Part shown: piece after piece, positions 17,244 through 26,623 of the stretch
How the letters are laid out: each line of letters opens with the position of its first letter
How positions within the stretch are numbered: the first letter of the stretch is position 1
NCBI GenBank assembly: GCA_021778515.1
Contig: JAJYCJ010000008.1
Span: 1 to 57,909 of the forward strand
DNA length: 57,909 bases
Direction: 5' to 3'
From: Acidobacteriota bacterium
Lineage (GTDB): Bacteria; Acidobacteriota; UBA4820; DSQY01
The notes under the pieces: model-generated
Seen by the model: only the letters and a program-made list of their open reading frames with translations
Told to the model about the DNA's origin: nothing
Database searches by the model: none
Program-made: the position numbers and the translations under genes

Positions 17244-18824
17244 TCAGGCTTGCAGGCCGGCGAGCGCCTTCAGGAAGCCCAGGACCTCGGCCGTGTCCGC
17301 GAGCGCGTAGCGCGCCGCGGTGGGCCGCTCATCCCCGAAATCGCGGACCACGACGCCCAGGCCGAGGTCCTCGACGGCGAGAAAGGCGTCTTCGTCGGTG
17401 AGGTCGTCCCCCACGTAGACGGGCAGGACGCCTGGGCCGCCCAGCCCCAGCCGCTCCATCATCCAGAGCAGGGCCTTGCCCTTGTTCCAGTCCACTCGGG
17501 GCTGAAGGTCGCACACCATCTTCCCCTCGGTCCTGCGGAGCCCCGGGAGGGCGCAGAGCACCTCCTCGACGGCCTGGGCGACCGTCGGGAGGTCGCCTTC
17601 GGTCACGTTGCGGTAGTGGGCCGCCACACAGAAGCGCTTGCGCTCGACGAGGGCGCCGGGCACGCCTTGCAGGCGCTCCCTGAGGAGCCGCTCCGCCTCG
17701 TCCACCAGCGGCAGAAAGGCCGGGTCCTGCTCGTAGTCGATCCGGCGCCCCTCGGGCCCCTGGATCTCGAAGCCGTGGCTCCCGGCGTAGAGGAGCCCGT
17801 CCAGGCCTACCATCCGCCGGACGTCCATCAGGTCCCGTCCGCTGACGACCGCCACGGTGGATCGACGGGCCAGCTCTTCGAGCGCGCTCCTCATCTCGCC
17901 GGAAAGAACCGCCAGCTCCGGGCTCGCCACGATGGGAGTGAGGGTGCCGTCGTAGTCCAGAAAGACCGCGAGGCGCTTGCCCCGTGCAGCGGCGGCGATC
18001 TCCTCGATCCGTTCGAGGGCGGACGGCAGGCGGGAGGTGAGGTGACCCCCGATCTCCGGACTCCCCGCGAGGCGCACCTGAGCGAGATCTGAAACCACGA
18101 TGTCCGCCCCCCCCAGCTCCAGCGCCCTCGTCTGTCCCGACCGGTCCACGCCGATGACGAGGCCGAACCCCGCTTTGCGCCCGGCCTGGACGCCGGGCAG
18201 GGCGTCCTCAACCACGGCCGTGCGGGCCGGCGAGGCGCCCAGGCGCCGGACCGCCTCCATGAAGATGGCGGGATCGGGCATTCCGGCAAGATGCAGGCCC
18301 TCCACGTCGTTGCCGTCCACCACCGCGTCGAAGAGGTGGCTCAGGCCCGCTCGCCCAAGGACGTTCCGCCCGTTGCGGCTGGAGGAGACGACGGCGGTCC
18401 GGACGCCGAGGACTCGAAGGGATCGAATGAAGGCGAGGGCCGAGGCGATGGTCTCCACGCCGTGGCGGCGGAGGAGCTCCAGGTAGATCTCGTTCTTGCG
18501 GTTGCCCAAGCCGCAGACGGTTTCCGCGTCCGGGCCGTCCTGAGGCGTTCCCGGGGGAAGCTCGATGGACCGGGAGGCGAGGAAGCTCTCCACCCCCTCG
18601 TAGCGGGGTTTCCCGTCCAGGTATCGGTTGTAGTCGGCGCACGGATCGAAGGGACGGAAGGTCTCATCCAGCCGGACGGCTCGCCGGCGGAGATAGTCGT
18701 CGAAGAGTTCCTTCCAGGCCGCCGCGTGCACCTTGGAGGTGCGCGTCACCACTCCGTCCAAGTCGAACAGGAAGGCGTCGAAATCGGAAGCGGATACCTG
18801 GTGACGGGCACCCTGGCGGGCCAT
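17244..18824 (-). CDS. Beta-phosphoglucomutase-like HAD domain fused to trehalose-6-phosphate phosphatase
   Basis: N-terminal FDAFLFDLDGVVTRTSKVHAAAWKELFDDYL, AVVSSSRNGRNVL, AVVEDALPGVQAGRKAGF; C-terminal LAVFLDYDGTLTPIVASPE, AVVSGRDLMDVRRMVG, YAGSHGFEI, YVGDDLTDEDAF. Confidence 0.92.
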   Translation of the reverse strand: MARQGARHQVSASDFDAFLFDLDGVVTRTSKVHAAAWKELFDDYLRRRAVRLDETFRPFDPCADYNRYLDGKPRYEGVESFLASRSIELPPGTPQDGPDAETVCGLGNRKNEIYLELLRRHGVETIASALAFIRSLRVLGVRTAVVSSSRNGRNVLGRAGLSHLFDAVVDGNDVEGLHLAGMPDPAIFMEAVRRLGASPARTAVVEDALPGVQAGRKAGFGLVIGVDRSGQTRALELGGADIVVSDLAQVRLAGSPEIGGHLTSRLPSALERIEEIAAAARGKRLAVFLDYDGTLTPIVASPELAVLSGEMRSALEELARRSTVAVVSGRDLMDVRRMVGLDGLLYAGSHGFEIQGPEGRRIDYEQDPAFLPLVDEAERLLRERLQGVPGALVERKRFCVAAHYRNVTEGDLPTVAQAVEEVLCALPGLRRTEGKMVCDLQPRVDWNKGKALLWMMERLGLGGPGVLPVYVGDDLTDEDAFLAVEDLGLGVVVRDFGDERPTAARYALADTAEVLGFLKALAGLQA

Positions 18825-19083
18825 CGAAGCTCCCTCTCCCCGTTCCTCTCCGCCGGAGCCTCGCGGCTCCAGGCGTCCACGCCGGCCGGCGCGGAAAACC
18901 CTCGCATCCGGGGCCGGCCCCTGGCGCGGGCCTCTCCGGTGCGGCACACTTAGACTTATAGCCTCATTCGCGACGGGATGCTACGGGGGAGAGCCGAGAT
19001 CGCCGCGAAGCATGACTTGCGCCGGTACATGCCGGGCGGGGGAGGGCTCGGGGCGGCCTTCTCCGCCCCGAAAGGAGGAGCGG

Positions 19084-19506
19084 GTGATCGAGGTGAACGA
19101 CTGGCTGTCCATCCGGGAGGAAGATCTGGAGGAGGCCTTCGTCCGGTCTCCCGGACCCGGCGGGCAGAACGTGAACAAGGTGGCCACGGCGGTCCAGCTC
19201 CGGTTCGACGCCGCGCGATCCCCCTCGCTTCCCGAGGAGGTCCGGCTCCGCCTGTTGCGCCTGGCGGGGAAGCGGGCCACCTCGGAGGGGGTCGTGATCA
19301 TCGAGGCCAGGCGCTTCAGGGCGCGCGAGCGCAACCGCCAGGACGCCCTGGAGCGGCTCCTGGCCCTTTTGCGCGCTGCCGCGCAGGCGCCCAAGGCCAG
19401 GAGGCCCACCGCTCCGACGAGGGCCTCCAGGGAGCGCCGGCTCTCCGGCAAGCACCGGAGGGCCGAGCTGAAACGGCGCCGGGGCGAGCGGCCGGACCCG
19501 GATTGA
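19084..19506 (+). CDS. arfB: ArfB/YaeJ-type alternative release factor (GGQ protein), GTG start
   Basis: FVRSPGPGGQNVNKVATAVQLRFD; basic C-terminal tail RERRLSGKHRRAELKRRRGERPD. Confidence 0.9.
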   Translation: MIEVNDWLSIREEDLEEAFVRSPGPGGQNVNKVATAVQLRFDAARSPSLPEEVRLRLLRLAGKRATSEGVVIIEARRFRARERNRQDALERLLALLRAAAQAPKARRPTAPTRASRERRLSGKHRRAELKRRRGERPDPD

Positions 19507-19561
19507 GGCGCCACCGAAGCGCCGGCCGGCCGCCGCGGCGCCGCCGGGCCGGCGGTCAGTG

Positions 19562-19567
19562 TATAAT
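19562..19567 (+). promoter_or_regulatory. Possible -10 box TATAAT upstream of helicase gene
   Basis: Isolated consensus TATAAT in a GC-rich leader; no convincing -35 seen. Confidence 0.3.
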
Positions 19568-19645
19568 GGCCATCAGGCCGGTCGTCCGTGGCGGGCGGCC
19601 GGTGTTTCCCGCGCGCCAGCGATGGAGTGCAACCGGAGAAAAGGG

Positions 19646-21160
19646 ATGAATGAGGAACCGAATCGACCCTGGCCCACAGTCGGCGCCACGGACCAGGAAG
19701 TGAAACCGGGCGGACCCGCCGAAGATGTCGTGGAACCCGCGGACGCCCTGCCGGAAGCTAGCTTGGAGCAACTCTCCCCCAGGATTCGGGAGGCGGCCAC
19801 CCGGGCCGGATGGACCTCCCTCATGCCCGTTCAGGCCAAGGGGATCCCCTATTTCCTGGCCAAGCGGGACCTCATGGTCCAGTCCCGCACGGGAAGCGGG
19901 AAGACGGGAGCCTACCTCCTGCCCATCCTGGACCGCATCGACCTCGACCGAGCCTCCTGCCAGGCGCTGGTGCTCGTGCCCACCCGCGAGCTGGCTCTCC
20001 AGGTCTCCCGCGAGGCCGAGCTCCTCTGCGGCTCGGCGGGGATGCGCTCGGTCGTGGTCTACGGCGGAGCCGCCTACGGGCCCCAGATCGAGGGCTTCAA
20101 GAAGGGGGCACACCTCGTGGTGGGGACCCCGGGCCGGATCCTGGACCACCTCCTCAAGCGGACCCTCTCGCTGAAGGACCTTCGTATCCTCGTTTTCGAC
20201 GAAGCCGACCGGATGCTCTCCATGGGTTTCTATCCCGACATGCGGAGGCTGCAGAAATTCGTGCCGGAGCATCGCATCAACGGCTACATGTTCTCCGCCA
20301 CCTATCCGGCCTTCGTGCTCCGCCTGGCGGGCGAGTTCCTGAAGGAGCCCGAGTTTCTCAGCCTGAGCCGCGACCGCGTCCACGTGGCGGAGACCGAGCA
20401 CATCTTCTACATCGTGCCCCCCATGAAGAAGGACCGGAGCCTCGTCAAGATCATCGAGGTGGAGAACCCGCTCTCGGCCATCATCTTCTGCAACACCAAG
20501 GCGAACGTGCACTACGTCTCGGTGGTCCTCCAGCGCTTCGGGTACGATGCGGACGAACTGAGCGCCGACCTCTCGCAGGCGGCGCGCGAGAAGGTGATGG
20601 CCAAGCTCCGGAAGGGCGAGCTCCGGTTCCTGGTGGCCACGGACGTGGCGGCCCGGGGCATCGACATCCCCGAGCTCTCCCACGTGATCCAGTACGAGCC
20701 CGGCGAGGACCCCGAATCGTACATCCACAGGGCCGGCCGCACGGGCCGGGCGGGTGCCACCGGACAGTCCATCACCCTGGTGGCGGGCATGGAGGAGATC
20801 AAGCTGCAGCAGGTGGGCGAGCAGTACGGCATCCCGCTCCAGGAGCGGGCGCTGCCCACCGACGAGGAGGTGGGGACGCTGGTGGGCCAGCGCGTCACGG
20901 CCAAGCTCGAGGCCGACCTGCGCTCCCGCGACGGCCTCCAGCTCGAACGCATGAACCGCTTCACCGCACTGGCACGAAGCCTCGGGCAGGAGGAGGACGA
21001 GGCGGCCGTGGTGGCCATGCTCCTGGACGATTACTACCAGCGCACCCTCAACGCGGCCCCCGAGGCGCCCGCGGAGGCTCGTCCCGCCGCACCGCCCAGC
21101 GCCGCTTCGGATCGGAGGCCGTCGAGCAACAGGCCCCCCCGCAGGCGGAGGGACCGCTGA
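19646..21160 (+). CDS. DEAD-box ATP-dependent RNA helicase
   Basis: SRTGSGKTGAYLLP, PTRELALQ, VFDEADRML, FSATYP, ATDVAARGIDIPE, YIHRAGRTGRAG. Confidence 0.96.
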   Translation: MNEEPNRPWPTVGATDQEVKPGGPAEDVVEPADALPEASLEQLSPRIREAATRAGWTSLMPVQAKGIPYFLAKRDLMVQSRTGSGKTGAYLLPILDRIDLDRASCQALVLVPTRELALQVSREAELLCGSAGMRSVVVYGGAAYGPQIEGFKKGAHLVVGTPGRILDHLLKRTLSLKDLRILVFDEADRMLSMGFYPDMRRLQKFVPEHRINGYMFSATYPAFVLRLAGEFLKEPEFLSLSRDRVHVAETEHIFYIVPPMKKDRSLVKIIEVENPLSAIIFCNTKANVHYVSVVLQRFGYDADELSADLSQAAREKVMAKLRKGELRFLVATDVAARGIDIPELSHVIQYEPGEDPESYIHRAGRTGRAGATGQSITLVAGMEEIKLQQVGEQYGIPLQERALPTDEEVGTLVGQRVTAKLEADLRSRDGLQLERMNRFTALARSLGQEEDEAAVVAMLLDDYYQRTLNAAPEAPAEARPAAPPSAASDRRPSSNRPPRRRRDR

Positions 21161-21205
21161 GGAGTAAGGCATGCGCAGGAGGACCGGGGGGGCATTCCCG
21201 TCACC

Positions 21206-21409
21206 GTGACCAGCAGCCTGTTCCTAGCCTCCCTCCTCTCCTGCTGCTTTTGCGAGGTCGTCCTGGCGATCGTCCTGAAGGCCCAGACCGATCCAGCGTG
21301 GACCCTGGCCCACACCCTCCTCGGGCTGTCCTGATCGGGGGCTTTCTTCCTGATGGGGCCCCTCCTGGGGCTCTGGGGGATCGTCCGCTTCCGGCGGCGC
21401 GGCCCGTGA
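21206..21409 (+). pseudogene. Small two-TM protein gene interrupted by in-frame TGA
   Basis: GTG-start frame VTSSLFLASLLSCCFCEVVLAIVLKAQTDPAWTLAHTLLGLS-TGA-SGAFFLMGPLLGLWGIVRFRRRGP*; TGA at 21332-21334. Confidence 0.45.
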
Positions 21410-21568
21410 CGGGCCGGCCGACTTGCGGCGGGCTCACCGGGAACCTATGGTAGCTGTGTTGGGCCGTCGCCGCTCCTAATGGCGCGTGTGACCGCCCCCG
21501 ACCCCGAGGCCTGCGCTTTCGAGGAATCCCATCTCCAGGGGACCGAACCTTTGGGCTAGGGCGCTGAG

Positions 21569-23836
21569 ATGAGCCGATTGCTGATCGTGTCCAACCGCCT
21601 CCCCGTGACCGTCACCCGCTCGGACGGAGATTTCATCGTCAGTCCGTCAGCGGGAGGCCTGGCCACGGGCCTGAGGGGGCCACATCAGCGCTCCGGCGCC
21701 CTCTGGATCGGCTGGCCTGGCGACCTGCCCCGGCTGAGCAAGGAGGAGCGGGCCGTTCTCGAAGAGCGCCTCGCCGCGGTGGGCACGGCGCCCGTCTACT
21801 TGACCCAGTCCGAGGTCCGCCGCTACTACGAGGGATTCGCCAACGGCGTGCTCTGGCCCCTCTTTCACTACCTGACCGACAAGGTCCAGCCGGACGAGGG
21901 CGAGAACTGGCTCGCCTACACGGAGGCCAACCAGCGCTTCGCCGAGGCGGTGGCGGCCCACTACCGCCGCGGCGACGTGGTCTGGGTCCACGATTATCAG
22001 CTGGCCCTCGTTCCGGTGCTCTTGCGGCAGATCCTGCCCGAGGCCCGAATCGGCTTCTTCCTGCACATCCCCTTTCCCTCCTCCGACGTCTTCCGCGTCC
22101 TGCCCTGGCGCACGGAGATGCTGGAGGGAATCCTCGGGGCAGACCTCGTGGGCTTTCACACCTACTCCTACCTGCGCCACTTCAGCCGCGCCCTGAATCT
22201 CATCCTCCGCGTGGAGGTGACGGGGAACAAGCTCCAATACGCCAACCGGGATATCCGGCTCGGGGTCTTCCCCATGGGCATCGACGCCGGACACTTCGAG
22301 AGGATGGCCGAGACTGCGCCGGTCCTGGAGGAGGTGGCCTCCATCCGAAGGGATCTCGGGGGCCGCAAGCTCCTCCTCGGCATCGACCGGCTGGATTACA
22401 CGAAGGGTCTGCCCCACCGGATCATGGCCGTGGACCGGCTCATCGAGCGGGAGCCCTCGCTCCGCGGAAAGATCCGCTTCGTGCAGGTGGTGGTTCCCTC
22501 GCGGACCAAGGTGGAGTCCTACAGGAACTACCGGCAGGAGCTGGACGGCCTCGTGGGCCACGTCAACTCCCGCCACGCCACGATCCACTCGGTGCTCATC
22601 CACTACCTCTACCACTCCATCTCCCAGGAGCAGCTCGTGGCCTTCTACCGGGCGGCGGACGTCATGCTCGTGACGCCCCTCCGAGACGGAATGAACCTGG
22701 TGGCTAAGGAGTTCGTGGCCACGCGGACGGATGACTCGGGGGTGCTCGTGCTGAGCGAGTTCGCGGGCGCCGCCTCCGAACTGGCCGAGGCGCTGCAGGT
22801 CAATCCCTATGACACGGACGCCACGGCCACCGCCATCCTGGCGGCGCTGTCCATGCCCGAGGAGGAGCGCCGCACGCGCATGCAGGCCCTCAGGCGGCGG
22901 GTGGCCACGTACGACTCCTACCGCTGGGCGGAGAGTTTTCTGGCGGCCCTCGATGCGGCCCGCCCCCGAACCGCCACCCGGGCCGGCCGGGTCAGCTCCC
23001 CCCAAACCCTGGCCCGCGTGGCCGAGCAGCTCCGGGGGGCCTGGGGGCGCGTGCTGCTGCTGGACTACGACGGAACCCTCGTGCCCTACGCCACCTCGCC
23101 GCAGTTGGCCGCCCCCGATGCGGAGCTCCTGGATCTCCTGAAGGCCCTGGCGGCCCACCCTCGCACGGTGGTCCACCTCATCAGCGGCCGCCCGCCCGAC
23201 GTGATCCAGCGCTGGTTCGGCTCCCTTCCCATCACCCTCCACGCGGAGCACGGCTTCTGGTCGCGGTTCTACCCCGGTGGATGGTGGCTTCCCCTCCACG
23301 CGGAGGCGCCCGGATGGAAGGAGAAGGTCGCCCCCATCCTGAACGACGCCCTCAGGACGACGCCCGGGTCCTTCCTGGAGGAGAAGACGGCGGCCATGGC
23401 CTGGCATTACGGCATGGCCGACCCCGAATTCGGCGAGCGGAAGGCGGCGGAACTCACGCGCCGCCTCCTGCGCGACCTCAAGGAGCTGGGCGTGGACCTG
23501 GTGCCCGGCGACAGGGTGCTGGAGGTCCGCATGGCGGGGACCCACAAGGGGGTCATCGCCGAGCGGATCGGCCTGGAGCCGGCCGATGGAATGGGGGTCC
23601 TCGCCATGGGTGACCACCGGACCGACGAAGAGCTCTTCGCCGTGCTGCCCCCGGGGAGCGTCACGGTGCACGTGGGGTCCCGGCCCAGCAAGGCCGCCTA
23701 CCGCGTCAGCGGGCCGGCGGAGGCCCGCGCCCTGCTCCGCATGCTGCTGGACGAGAGATCGGAAAGCACGATGGAGAGGGCCGAGACCCGGGGTCAGGAA
23801 GTGGGGAGCGGAGGGCCGGCCGAGGCCCGAGAGTGA
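21569..23836 (+). CDS. Bifunctional trehalose-6-phosphate synthase/phosphatase (OtsA-OtsB fusion)
   Basis: [43 protein letters not shown]-terminal [41 protein letters not shown]. Confidence 0.95.
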   Translation: MSRLLIVSNRLPVTVTRSDGDFIVSPSAGGLATGLRGPHQRSGALWIGWPGDLPRLSKEERAVLEERLAAVGTAPVYLTQSEVRRYYEGFANGVLWPLFHYLTDKVQPDEGENWLAYTEANQRFAEAVAAHYRRGDVVWVHDYQLALVPVLLRQILPEARIGFFLHIPFPSSDVFRVLPWRTEMLEGILGADLVGFHTYSYLRHFSRALNLILRVEVTGNKLQYANRDIRLGVFPMGIDAGHFERMAETAPVLEEVASIRRDLGGRKLLLGIDRLDYTKGLPHRIMAVDRLIEREPSLRGKIRFVQVVVPSRTKVESYRNYRQELDGLVGHVNSRHATIHSVLIHYLYHSISQEQLVAFYRAADVMLVTPLRDGMNLVAKEFVATRTDDSGVLVLSEFAGAASELAEALQVNPYDTDATATAILAALSMPEEERRTRMQALRRRVATYDSYRWAESFLAALDAARPRTATRAGRVSSPQTLARVAEQLRGAWGRVLLLDYDGTLVPYATSPQLAAPDAELLDLLKALAAHPRTVVHLISGRPPDVIQRWFGSLPITLHAEHGFWSRFYPGGWWLPLHAEAPGWKEKVAPILNDALRTTPGSFLEEKTAAMAWHYGMADPEFGERKAAELTRRLLRDLKELGVDLVPGDRVLEVRMAGTHKGVIAERIGLEPADGMGVLAMGDHRTDEELFAVLPPGSVTVHVGSRPSKAAYRVSGPAEARALLRMLLDERSESTMERAETRGQEVGSGGPAEARE

Positions 23837-23921
23837 AGCAGGGGCCCGAGGCGAGGCGGGGGACGGGCGGCGCGAGACGCAAGCAGCGGGAACCCAGATG
23901 CGAAACGCTAGATGGGAAGAT

Positions 23922-23961
23922 GAATGCACCACGGAGAGCACGGAGCCCACGGAGGATAGGG
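23922..23961 (+). repeat. CAC(A/G)GAG-type dispersed repeat, divergent copy
   Basis: gaatgcaccacggagagcacggagcccacggaggataggg. Confidence 0.45.
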
Positions 23962-24069
23962 GGGCGGAGGCGCGGGGGACACCGTACGGCACCCCGGCCC
24001 CGTTTCCTGTCATCCTGACGGCACCCCGCGGCTGGCTCCCCCCGGAAGGATCTCGCGCGGGGTCCCGCC

Positions 24070-24122
24070 CTTGAGGCTTCCTCCCCCGGATCAGGTCCGG
24101 GGTCGGAGGCAGCCCAAATCCC
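24070..24122 (-). repeat. 53-bp dispersed intergenic repeat, copy 2
   Basis: Reverse complement GGGATTTGGGCTGCCTCCGACCCCGGACCTGATCCGGGGGAGGAAGCCTCAAG, 50/53 identical to 1219-1271. Confidence 0.9.
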
Positions 24123-24313
24123 CTGAAGGGCCAACGGCGTCTTTCACGAAAAGGTCGCCCCCCCGGCCTTTTATCAACACGTGCCTCTCCAGGGCGGAAT
24201 GGGGGTCATCCCGCCGGTCTTCACCGGAGAGGCCCAAGCTGGTACAGTAGCCGTTCCGCCGCCGGCGCCCGCTCTTGCGGGGTGCCCCCCGGCGACCGCA
24301 ACCTGGAGGACCG

Positions 24314-26458
24314 ATGGACTGGACCCCCCGATTCCCCGAGATCCCGCAGCGCATCGGAGGCCTCGAGAAGCTGGCCTACAACCTCTGGTGGAGCTGGAAC
24401 CCCGATGCCCGGGCCCTCTTTTGGGCCCTGGACCTGGCCGTCTGGCGCGAGAGCGGCCATAACCCCATCCGCATGCTGGCCATCCTGCCCGGCGAGCGGC
24501 TGAGGGAGGCCTCGGAGGAGGCGGCCTTCCTGCGGCGGTACGACGCGGTCATGGCCCGATTCGAGGCGGAGACGGCCGGGCGCGAAGGCTGGTTCACCCG
24601 CCGGTACGGCTCGCCGCGGGCGCCCCTGGCCTACTTCTCGGCCGAGTATGGGCTGCACGTGTCTCTCCCCATGTACGCCGGCGGGCTGGGCATCCTGGCG
24701 GGGGACTACCTCAAGGAGTGCAGCGACATGGCCATCCCCGTGGTGGCCGTGGGCCTGCTCTACTCGCGCGGCTACGTCACCCAGCGCATCCGCGAGGACG
24801 GCTCGCCCGAGGACCTGCGCGAGACGCTGGACCGCACCTACGACCCCGTCCGGCGCGTCCTGGACGGCGAAGGCCGCCCGCTCGCGGTGCAGGTGCCGCT
24901 CTTCGATCCACCCCTGCACGTGGCGGTCTGGAAGGTGGAGGTGGGCCGCGTCCCGCTCTACCTCATGGACACCGACCTGGAGACGAACCAGCCGTGGGAC
25001 CGCGCCATAGCCCACCACCTCTACGCCATACAGCCGGAACAGCGGTTGAGGCAGGAGATCGTGCTCGGCATGGGCGGCATGCGGGTCCTGGAGGCCCTGG
25101 GGCTGAGTCCGGGCGCCGTCCACATCAACGAGGGACATCCGGCGCTGGCGCTGCTCCAGCGCGTCCGGCCGCTGATGGAGCAGGGGATGGGGTTCACGGA
25201 GGCACTGGAGGAGGTCCGGCGGACCACGGTCTTCACCACCCATACGCCCGTCTCGGCGGGCACCGACGTTTTCCCCTTCGCCATGATGGAGAAGTACTTC
25301 GCCCACTGCTGTCAGGACCTGGGGCTGGACCATACGCAGTTCCTGGGCCTCGGGACGCATCCCCAGGAGCCCGAGGCGGGCTTCAACACGACCGCCTTCG
25401 CCCTGCGGATGAGCCGCTTCGCCAACGGCGTGAGCCGGCGGCACGGCGAGGTGGCCCGCGAGATCTGGGCTCCGCTCTGGCCGGATCGCCCCACGGAGGA
25501 GGTTCCCATCGCCTCGGTGACCAACGGCGTGCACCTGCCCACCTGGATCGACCCGCACCGCCTGCAGCCCCTCTTTGACCGCGTGCTGGGGCCCGACTGG
25601 AGGGACCGGCAGGACGCCCCCGGCCTCTGGGACAAGGTGGAGGAGATACCCGACGAGGAGCTGTGGCGCCTACACCAGGAATTGAAGGTCCGGCTCATCG
25701 ATCACATCCACAAGCGGGCCCGCCCCCGCTGGGAGCGGAGGCAGGTCTCGGCGCAGAACGTCATCGCCAGCGGGGCCCTGCTCGACGCCAAGGTCCTGAC
25801 CTTGGGCTTCGCCCGGCGCTTCACCGCCTACAAGCGGCCCGACCTGCTGCTGCGGGACAGGGACCGGCTCATGCGCCTGGTCACCGATCCGCTCCGGCCG
25901 GTGCAGATCATCTTCGCCGGCAAGGCCCACCCCGCGGACACGGAGGGCAAGCACCTCGTTCAGGAGATCTTCCGCTTCTGCCAGGACCCCGAATTCGCTG
26001 GGCGGCTGGCCTTCGTGGAGGACTACGACCAGGCCCTCGCCTCCTACCTGGTTCGGGGCGTGGACGTCTGGCTCAACAACCCCGTTCCGCCCCTGGAGGC
26101 CAGCGGCACCAGCGGCATGAAGGCCGGGATGAACGGCACCCTCAACTGCTCCATCCTGGACGGGTGGTGGATCGAGGGTTTCAGCGGGAAGAACGGATGG
26201 TCCTTCGGAGAAGAGTCTTCCGGCGAGGGGGACCGCTTCTCCGCCGATGCCGACGCGCTCTTCCACCTCCTGGAAGAGCAAGTGGTGCCCCTCTACTATG
26301 CCAACAACGGCGGCATCCCCAAGGGATGGGTGCGCCGCATGAAGGAGTCCATCAGGACCGTGGCCCCTCTCTTCGGCACCCGCCGCATGGTCCGGGAGTA
26401 CGTGGAGCAGTTCTACGTCGCCGCCCTCGGCCTTCACGAAAACGGCGCCGGTTCCTGA
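24314..26458 (+). CDS. glgP: Alpha-glucan (glycogen) phosphorylase, GT35
   Basis: LAYNLWWSWNPDARALFWALD, HINEGHPALALL, TTHTPVSAGTDVFPF, ASGTSGMKAGMNGTLNCSILDGWW. Confidence 0.94.
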   Translation: MDWTPRFPEIPQRIGGLEKLAYNLWWSWNPDARALFWALDLAVWRESGHNPIRMLAILPGERLREASEEAAFLRRYDAVMARFEAETAGREGWFTRRYGSPRAPLAYFSAEYGLHVSLPMYAGGLGILAGDYLKECSDMAIPVVAVGLLYSRGYVTQRIREDGSPEDLRETLDRTYDPVRRVLDGEGRPLAVQVPLFDPPLHVAVWKVEVGRVPLYLMDTDLETNQPWDRAIAHHLYAIQPEQRLRQEIVLGMGGMRVLEALGLSPGAVHINEGHPALALLQRVRPLMEQGMGFTEALEEVRRTTVFTTHTPVSAGTDVFPFAMMEKYFAHCCQDLGLDHTQFLGLGTHPQEPEAGFNTTAFALRMSRFANGVSRRHGEVAREIWAPLWPDRPTEEVPIASVTNGVHLPTWIDPHRLQPLFDRVLGPDWRDRQDAPGLWDKVEEIPDEELWRLHQELKVRLIDHIHKRARPRWERRQVSAQNVIASGALLDAKVLTLGFARRFTAYKRPDLLLRDRDRLMRLVTDPLRPVQIIFAGKAHPADTEGKHLVQEIFRFCQDPEFAGRLAFVEDYDQALASYLVRGVDVWLNNPVPPLEASGTSGMKAGMNGTLNCSILDGWWIEGFSGKNGWSFGEESSGEGDRFSADADALFHLLEEQVVPLYYANNGGIPKGWVRRMKESIRTVAPLFGTRRMVREYVEQFYVAALGLHENGAGS

Positions 26459-26473
26459 CCAACGGCGTCCCGC

Positions 26474-26498
26474 CGGGCCGGCTTCGGCCGAAGGCCCG
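26474..26498. terminator. Palindromic hairpin CGGGCCGGCTTCGGCCGAAGGCCCG
   Basis: Inverted repeat downstream of glgP. Confidence 0.4.
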
Positions 26499-26623
26499 AA
26501 CCGAGCGAATGAATCATGCTCCTCGCGCGTTTGACTAAAATGAACCCCTCGACGGCCAGGAGACGGCCGCGAGGAGAGCCGCGTCTCTCGCGACTTCAGC
26601 ACGCCAATCCATGGAGGTTCTGC

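Noticed and set aside
19556-21172. 538-aa minus-strand ORF
   Set aside because: Antisense to the DEAD-box helicase; shadow ORF.
21332-21334. Selenocysteine reading of the in-frame TGA
   Set aside because: No obvious SECIS-like hairpin directly downstream and hydrophobic context; nonsense mutation or sequencing error is simpler.
21647-24013. 788-aa minus-strand ORF
   Set aside because: Antisense to OtsA-OtsB; shadow ORF.
26528-26560. TTGACT-containing promoter upstream of pepC
   Set aside because: No matching -10 hexamer at proper spacing.
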